A DNA stretch of 50,000 bases from Botryococcus braunii (Eukaryota; Chlorophyta; Trebouxiophyceae), in NCBI GenBank assembly GCA_002005505.1, contig KV908414.1, forward strand, positions 343,150 through 393,149. The letters run 5' to 3'. Below the pieces are notes generated by a model. The model had not been told where the DNA came from and did not search any database. It saw only the letters and a program-made list of their open reading frames with translations. Both the position numbers and the translations under genes were made by a program. Of this stretch, positions 43,069 through 50,000 are shown piece by piece (positions within the stretch are counted from its first letter, which is position 1; each line of letters starts with the position of its first letter).

Positions 43069-45100
43069 AAACCAAAAAAAGACATGCGCACTCCATAACA
43101 ATAACAGGAAAGACGTATGAAGGAGAAAGGAGGGCACAGTGCAATACGAATTCCAGTATCCAGGTTCTGTACTCGTTACATTCTGCCCTCTTTGGGCAAG
43201 CAGACTCACTGTGTGAACAATGCTCTTCCATGAACTCTTTTCAATCCTTTTACCGAAGATGCTTGTCGTGACCCTGAGGCAAACATATCGGTTACGAGCA
43301 AAGCACCCTTGCACATCTTCTCAAGTTCACAAAACTTGTAACACTTCCATCAGCTCGTCGCCACTCTGGACCATGTTTACTTCCTTGTTCCCGGACATTT
43401 CGAAGACACTTCTATGGCAGAGCCGTCAACATCGGGACTGCCCTGATCTTCTGCCGAGATCTCCCATCTTCCCCTCCCAAATTGTTCTCCCCCTCCTTTC
43501 CCCTCAAGCACCTAGCTGCGACTGGCAGCATACATAGCCCACTCGAAATGAGGCCATCAAGTCCTGATGGCACCCCAAACCCGGCATTATGCTTACCTTC
43601 TCAAGGACTGCACAGCAAAGGTGGTTGAATATTTAACTGTCAGGCACACGTGGCTCGAGCTTTCCAATAACTAAGGTACGGCATGTATCATGAAGTCTCC
43701 TCTAGATTGCAGAATCCCCCCTCCCCGAAGGAGGGCCGGACATCACAATGAAACATATAAATAAAATGCATGAATTAATTTAGAACAAAATTGTCGTTCC
43801 CTCGATTTCTCGCAGGATCTTGGTCACTCGAAGTTTTAGGCCCCTCAATATACCGCCGCTCAATTGCACTTGCACACAGCCTAAGCCTACGGGGCATAGC
43901 TAGGTGTTGCTGGTATGTTGCTGACTCAACACCATGTGTTGGTCGGCCCTTCCTTCAGCCACGCTGGCAGACATATGATCTGACAGAGCATGATGTATAT
44001 TATGGCTTGAAAGAAGATCTCTGAACATTTTGGCTGCTGGACATTCGCTGCCGATGGGTCTTCTAACAAGCTCTTCACAGGTACATGTACACCCATGTGA
44101 AAACAGATGCATGCCGACAAGCCATGGAAATCAGAGACCTCTGAAAGGGCCATGTCTTGAACGCACACAATACACTAAAAACACGACATGATGCAACGCA
44201 AACTAACAGAGCCGTACAGGCGAGGCGTTCGCTTTGCATTTTGCTTTGCCTGAATCTTTCACACGATCGACCCAGATGTTGTCGAGCGTGAGAAGCTCGG
44301 TTTCAGGCGAGTGTCACCAGATCCACAAGAATTGTGGATGTGGTCCTTTTTTAAATAAAATAAACCCCCGTAAAAAGGGGATAAGGAAAGAAAATGCGGG
44401 AAAAAAAGGGGATAAAAAAAGGAATTTGGAAAAAAGTTGGAAAGTGTAGTGCCCTTTGCTCTTCTCCAACACACGCACTCTCTCTTGAGTTCAGCACATA
44501 GATGAATGCCCCAAACGCTGGGGGTTCCACCAACTAGAGTTCCCATCCTGAAGGCCACATCTGTAAGGTTCTAAACATTTGTCCTCGCCACTCTCAAGAT
44601 GTGCCTTCAGGGTCAACTCAGTCCAAAGCAGGACCAAAAAGAATGTAGCACACAAGCCAACAGGGTCGGTTACAGCCAGCCAAGGTCCGGAATGTCTTGG
44701 ACCAAGTGCGGCCAAAAAGAATGCTGGAGCACATGATGAGGAGTAGTCCGGCTGTACAGGGCAGGCAGCACGCCAGGCAGGCAGACCAACACTGGAATAT
44801 TGATTGCCTCCTGCCACTGAGAAAGCCATTCGTATGGCTTACCACCAAGAACAGGCCGAAAGCCACATGGTCTGGCACAAGAAACTGGCTGCCTCTGCTC
44901 TGTAGGGTGCCGCTCTTCGTGCGAAGCCTTTCATAAACAACAAGAGAGACTTTCCCAAGCTGCTATTGCTACTTGCCTGCACACGCACATACTGTAAGCT
45001 GCTGCAATACAAGTCCTTTTCGAAATGTAATTGGCAAAAACAGAAGTTCCAGTGAGCAGGGCGGGATCGGAGGACAGGCCACAAGCATTGGCCAGTGTAC

Positions 45101-45106
<6 letters not shown>

Positions 45107-45143
<37 letters not shown>

Positions 45144-45169
45144 TGCGTATGCGCGCGCGCGCGCGCACG

Positions 45170-45250
<81 letters not shown>

Positions 45251-45363
45251 TCTCCCAGTCTCCCTCTCCCTCTCCCTCTCCCTCCCTCTCCCTCCCTCTC
45301 CCTCTCCCTCTCCCTCCCTCCCCTCCCCCCCTCTCTCCTTCCCCCCCCTCTCTCCCTCCCCCC

Positions 45364-45439
<76 letters not shown>

Positions 45440-45440
45440 G
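45107..45440 (+). repeat. Compound microsatellite (CA)n-(CG)n-(CT)n-(CCCT)n-(CT)n
   Basis: Dinucleotide blocks change in the order CA, CG, CT, CCCT and CT over about 330 bases, just beyond the expansin stop codon. Open frames of Leu-Ser or Arg-Glu repeats across it are artefacts. Confidence 0.95.
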
Positions 45441-45730
45441 AAGTCCCCTCCATAGCCACACATTCACACCCACCCACCCACCCACCCACACATGCTACCC
45501 CCCCCCTTCCCCTTTGCCACAACAGATGTCCCTATCAGGGCTCCAATCCCCCTACTTGGTGGGCACGAGTGAAAGAGTGAACTCAGACTGCTCCCAACAC
45601 TTTACAGCACCACCTTCCACCTTCCATCATCCTTCCATTCTTCTTCATTTCTGGTTCCCCTCTTATTTTCAGCTTCAGGAAAGATCCCAAACCTGCTGGT
45701 GGGTAGGCAAGGGAGAGTGGGATAGGTTAC

Positions 45731-48417
45731 CTAGCCCCTCAGCAGATGTCTGTGTTGCTGCTCAGAAAGCAGTTTCCTTCCAGGATCTGCAGAAACAGAG
45801 GCTTCTGTTCCCCACTCAGAGCCTCCACCACTCAGAAGAGTGAACTGGACTCCAGTTGCAATGTCACCTTGCTTGCCGTTGGTGTTCACCAGCCCGTACG
45901 AGTGTACCTGCAGATCACCACCCATGCCGCTCAATTCAATCCAGGGGGGAGAGGAAACACAAGAACAGCAACAGTGTCAGGAGCAACAGCAACAACGGCA
46001 GCAGCAACATCAAGCAGGACGAAATAGGAGGAGAGAACAAGAGGAGAGCAGAAGAGTAGTAGAAGTAAGACTAGGAGGCGGAAGAGGAAGAGGACAAGAA
46101 TACGAAAGAGACGAACAAGAACGAGGAGGAGGAGCAGGAGAATGAGAAGAAGAAGGACGACACCCATTGCAACAACCGACAGGGTTTGGTCTGATTGGCA
46201 GCCAGTAAGAAAAAGGTTGGAAGGGGGGCAGGGCAGCACCTCTTGTCCGCTCTCGCTCTGGAAGAGGAAGTCCCAGGGGAGATCGGGGGTGGGGTTGATT
46301 TCCCAGGCGCTGCCCCACGTGTTGTACAGGTCGAGCCAGCTTGTGTTTGGACCCCTCATTTTCACTGCCTTGATTGATCCGAAACTTGCTCCTTTCTGTT
46401 TGCCCCGCCCACAAATGAGCCTCTCAGCCTGGCTAGCTCGACAGCGCCACCTTGCGAAGCCCCTCGTATTGCGGACGAAGTGCAAGGCTGGGCACACACA
46501 AAGCAAACAATGGCCGCACACTATGACTCGCAAGGTATAATTAGGAGTCCTAGCACAAAAGGTCTCACAAGTGGCTATGAAGGAAGCTGAAACACCTGTT
46601 AGCATCTCCACAGGGCAAAGGGTATTGAGCTGGTAAACATCTTGAACCACAACCCGATCACGTGCACACCATGCAGGCTACTTCTGCTCCACCTGGTGTG
46701 TTTTGCGACCACAATTTTGCAACAAGAACACTTTTCCCTCCGATTATTTTTTGGGGGCGGGGGGGGGGGGGGTGTGGAAAGAACACCTGTTTACTTGGAT
46801 TTTTAAAAAGAATGTAGAGTGTATCCTACCCAGTGGATATTTACAGGTGGTGGGCAAGACCAATAAGAAGAGGGGGAAAGTGGGGAACGCAGGTCAGGAA
46901 CTTTCGGGTCCACGGTCGTGACAGGGGACGCGGAAAGAAGGGGATAGGGGGATAGGATGCCGGGGCATGATAAGTACCTCCACAACGACACGCAGCCAGC
47001 TGCCAACACCAATGTTCACGTCCAAATTCATGTTGATGGGTTCAGGAGGAGTGCACTCCACTCTTCTGTACTGAATATTGATGCGCCCCAAGTGCATTGG
47101 CGAAATCTGTGCACAGAACACTAATTTATATGTTTGGGTTTAAACGGAAGGGGGAGCAATACTACTGGTCCCAATAACTAGGTTGGCTTGCCAGCGCCAT
47201 TCTTGAAGTGCTGGGTCTAGTTTGGAAGCATGCATATTGCATGTCTCAAATACCAACATCAATACCAGGACAACACTGGTGAACAGGTTATGTATACACC
47301 TGTTAACTATGGGCAAACCTTTTAATGTAAAGGGATAACAGAAGCACAGACATTCAGATAGCACGATGAGTAAGAGCTGGTTTCTGCTATTGCTACTTAT
47401 CGACTGAAAAATACTGTCAAACAACCACTGCCATCCTTCAAATACCAGACCTTGGAAGGTTTCAAATACCCAATCATGTACATTTAAACTGATACAGGAA
47501 GGATAGTGGAAGCTATTTCTTTTAGTGCTTACGGTACCTTGTCAAATGTCAGTGCTTGTAGGTCAATATGGTCTGCCTCACACTCTGGGCACGAGTCTGT
47601 GATAGTGATAACTATTGGGCCAGCATCGTCTCTGCACCGACCCTGCAAGAAACATCACAGAGTTTAATTGGACTGAAAGAGATCGTGTCACCAAAAAAAC
47701 CCATGAAACTGTCTAGCCCACACGTTTGATAACTACAGGAGACACCCATATTGTGCATAAGTGATCACCAAAAGAAGTCCCCATGCTACCTTCTTTTCTC
47801 ATGACATCCTTTTCTTTATCCCCGATTTCGGCATGGCCAGTCGCAGACCAGTTCCAGTTGCCAACACCAGAAGTTTTCTGATAACAATGACATCCCCATG
47901 ACTAATTGCTCAAGTCTCCCACAACAAAGACCCATGGATCTCATACACGCACATACAACCCAGTCCTGACTACTGGTGGGGCTCACCCCGAAATCCCCTC
48001 CGTTATCTACACATCGAATCTCGTAGCACGTTCCACAGGCTTTGCTGGGAATAGACTGTGAGAACCGATTCGCGGGAGAGAATGCTCCAACACTCCAGTA
48101 GGGATAGGATCCCCGGTCCATGTAACCATATCCACATGACCCCTGCGAGCGGCGCGTCGTGAGCGTCAGGATCCACTTCCTGATCTACTGATAGATGGAG
48201 CCTCTAACCAATACAGCAACAGTGATAAAAGGATAGTACTCACATCTTTGGTCCCAAAAGATGGCGAATACGGGTCCATTTTGTCATACGCCCCGCCGTA
48301 GTTCGTGGCGATTCCATCTACCCAGTCACTCAGTGCTGAGCCTCCAGACCCCGGTCGTATTCTCAAGATAATCAATGCACTTAAAAATGCTACTGACTTA
48401 CTGGCAAAGTATACCAT
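45731..48417 (-). CDS. Expansin (secreted, two-domain)
   Basis: Expansins loosen walls without hydrolysis, by slippage of cellulose-xyloglucan contacts. Six exons on the minus strand, all introns phase 0: 48417-48244, 48142-47987, 47642-47538, 47106-46978, 46395-46240, 45907-45731 (TAG); 298 residues. An N-terminal hydrophobic signal (AFLSALIIL) precedes domain 1 (about 32-165): ATNYGGAYD, SCGYGYMDRG, ACGTCYEIRC, ITITDSCPEC, HIDLQALTFDK and YRRVEC. Domain 2 (about 172-270) has WLRVVVE, SIKAVKMRG..SWLDLYNTWGSAWE, LFQSESGQE and a GVQF end. HID (135-137) stands where most expansins have HFD, and about 33 residues follow GVQF. The ATG at 48417 is the first one giving a signal peptide. The exon 5 acceptor (GGCAAACAG) is pyrimidine-poor but keeps phase and family sequence. 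Subfamily (A or B) is not settled. Confidence 0.9.
45960..46165. repeat. CAA/CAG and GAA/GGA repeats in expansin intron 5
   Basis: Imperfect CAA/CAG triplets (45963-46016) followed by GAA/GGA/AGAG-rich sequence fill most of the intron between expansin exons 5 and 6. Confidence 0.8.
46759..46772 (+). repeat. G14 homopolymer in expansin intron 4
   Basis: G14 on the plus strand, C14 in the expansin transcript, preceded by T6 G5 C. Confidence 0.9.
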
Positions 48418-50000
48418 TTTCAACACTTGAGCACCAGAAATGGTCCTGATGATGCGACGTCAACTTATCTCTGACAGGCCAGATGCACCTTGTTGAACGG
48501 CTAAACCGAGTTAAACGAAAGTATCAAGGTACAAGGCTACAGATACAAGTCTCCTGAAAGCGAAAGGATGGCGTTTGTAACCTACATTGCTCTCGCGGCT
48601 CAGCGTCAATCATGTACCGCTCATGTTGCTCCGCCCAGTCAGTCATCGAGCACCAGGTGTCGGGCATAGGTCCGAACTGTCGCTGAGGGTCGAGAACGTT
48701 ATGTTCGAGCGTTCATAGTTCCCGGACTTTTCCCGGTTTGGAGGTACGCCCGTACGCGTACAATTAAGTCCAGTTCTAGGGAACTGGCCTTTCACCCGCA
48801 AAGGTGCCGTTACACGTCACACTGTGCATGCCTTCTTCTGCAGGAGCAGCAAGATTCAAACCGCCAGGCAACCCACAGTCTTACCCAGAATATCTGTTTG
48901 TAGAAATATCCACAAGTATGCTAGCGATGTACTCGTGCAGCAGCTGCAAAGTCGGTGAAAGCGCATTTTCGCACCAAAATAATGCACAGAGGGTAGTCGT
49001 GCTACCAGCTCTGGGGCCCAGGGCTGGGTGTCAGACCCCAGGCCAGACCTCGTGACGCCGACTTGGTCGTGGCCACCTGACGGGTGTGCCATGTCAGCAT
49101 TCACATGTGTTTCCGATCCTGCCGCCCCCCCCCCTCTCCCTCCAAAAGGGCGGGTGCCAGATTCCAAGCTCAGCCACATACATGGATGCACTGGAACTTC
49201 CAGCCGGCGTCTCGAGTTCCCGTCACAAAAGAGTGAAGTTCCCGTCTGTTTGTAGACGGCTGATCCTGCTGGGCCGAACATACTAACGGCTGGCTAATGA
49301 GTAGTGCAAGCGGCAGATTCCTATGACACTTCGCCATTGACAGACCTGAGCTACATAATGTTAAGAGTGAGGCCTATCCTAACCGCATTGACAGACCTGA
49401 GCTATTTGAGCCTATTTCCTATCATGAGGCATCCACTAAGCGGGGGTTTTCTTCCAAGAAAACATCTGCTCTTCTTCCTACGACACGGAAAAAAGTGCGA
49501 CAAAGAATGTGAGCCTCCTCATACTCCACCACCACCTCCTCCTCCTCCTCCTCCTCCTCTCCTCCTTCCTCTCCATCACCTCCTCCTCCTCCTCCTTCAC
49601 CTTCACAACAGATTTTAGTGTGAAAAATTGACTGTGAATAGTTCCGTGCCTGACGTATGTTGTCCTCCAGCAATGTATACGGCCTTTCATCGACGTTGGC
49701 AGCTTCTTTGAGCACTTTCTTGCCAACCATTAGGTGTTTAATAAGGAGGTGCAAGATGAGCCTACCCAAGGTGTTATACAGGACAAACAGATCTTGTGTA
49801 ACGTGCAGTTTTACTAACGTGCAGTGCACCAGTGGGATTTCCTGGGGTGCGCAATCGTAGGACAGAGGACAAAGGATGTAGAGGAGCCAGGGCAGACCCT
49901 GTGTAGCAGTTTAAATGTAATGCAGGCTCCTCTGTATAAGCAAGGGTTACGTGTGAAGCTGACCGTGTGAACAGCCCCAGCACAATGTTCTGCAGATATC
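48418..50000. other. Upstream region of the expansin gene
   Basis: No gene is recognised. A perfect 7-bp stem CCAGTTC/GAACTGG with a 4-base loop lies at 48770-48787. A 15-18-base direct duplication (CATTGACAGACCTGAGCTA) occurs near 49334 and 49386. A (CTC)n array lies at about 49528-49600. The promoter of the minus-strand expansin is expected near the left end. Confidence 0.5.
49528..49600 (+). repeat. (CTC)n microsatellite
   Basis: CCACCACCTCCTCCTCC-type triplets run with a few interruptions to about 49600. Antisense frames read as poly-Glu and Arg and are not taken as coding. Confidence 0.9.

Larger units (their letters stand above)
40175..45730. other. Intergenic region between convergent mannanase and expansin genes
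   Basis: No gene is recognised. The start and end should hold the two 3' UTRs. Repeats: C15 (42787-42801) with a short CA array, (GT)n at 42915-42980, G13 (43056-43068) and a compound array at 45107-45440. Open frames elsewhere are short, lack motifs and form no exon chain. Confidence 0.5.

Noticed and set aside
44839..45843. Frames of 160-270 codons around the CA/CT array next to the expansin
   Set aside because: Same repeat artefact; the part left of 45731 is beyond the expansin stop and shows no motif.

Overview
The window looks like nuclear DNA of a streptophyte: a land plant of an early lineage or, more likely to my eye, a charophyte alga. I infer this from a plant-type SF3B2, a GH5 endo-beta-mannanase, an expansin, a chromodomain gypsy element and intron-dense genes with long introns. 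The species is not determined. The DNA is full of long (CT)n/(GT)n arrays and unusually many poly-G/poly-C runs. All but one acidic GAA/GAG stretch lie outside the exons I could define.

Layout: (1) 1-1228, upstream DNA with a diverged repeat pair. (2) 1229-10203 (+), splicing factor SF3B2 in about 12 exons; most exon joins were checked by reading-frame phase, and one intron is of the GC-AG class. (3) 10204-14946, no gene seen. (4) 14947-16983 (-), a three-exon gene for a CS-domain (NudC/p23-like) protein with an N-terminal membrane segment. Its last intron carries an inverted repeat tipped with C17 and G15 runs. (5) 19114-31733 (+), a Ty1/copia element with 879-bp LTRs and 5-bp target duplication CAGCG. 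It is split inside the integrase by a Ty3/gypsy chromovirus (22099-27477, 163-bp LTRs, target duplication AGTTG). Each LTR pair looks identical by eye, so both insertions are young. (6) 32280-40174 (+), a 15-exon secreted endo-beta-mannanase with a C-terminal six-cysteine ShKT-like module. Its catalytic nucleophile codon is completed by a 14-nt microexon. (7) 45731-48417 (-), a six-exon expansin with all introns in phase 0. (8) 48418-50000, upstream DNA of the expansin with small repeats.

The mannanase and expansin are convergent neighbours, and both products would act on the cell wall. The copia element sits in the roughly 2.7-kb spacer between the divergent CS-domain and mannanase genes, with its 3' LTR about 0.55 kb from the mannanase start and pointing toward it.

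I did not find a clear new multi-gene system. The most unusual points are the copia primer site matching the anticodon arm of initiator tRNA-Met (half-tRNA priming), the nested insertion into an otherwise open copia frame, the microexon that completes the mannanase active site, the TP-rich insert in SF3B2, and the G/C-tipped inverted repeat spanning a CS-gene intron. Exon boundaries come from reading splice sites, phase and family similarity recalled from general knowledge; no alignment or transcript evidence was available.
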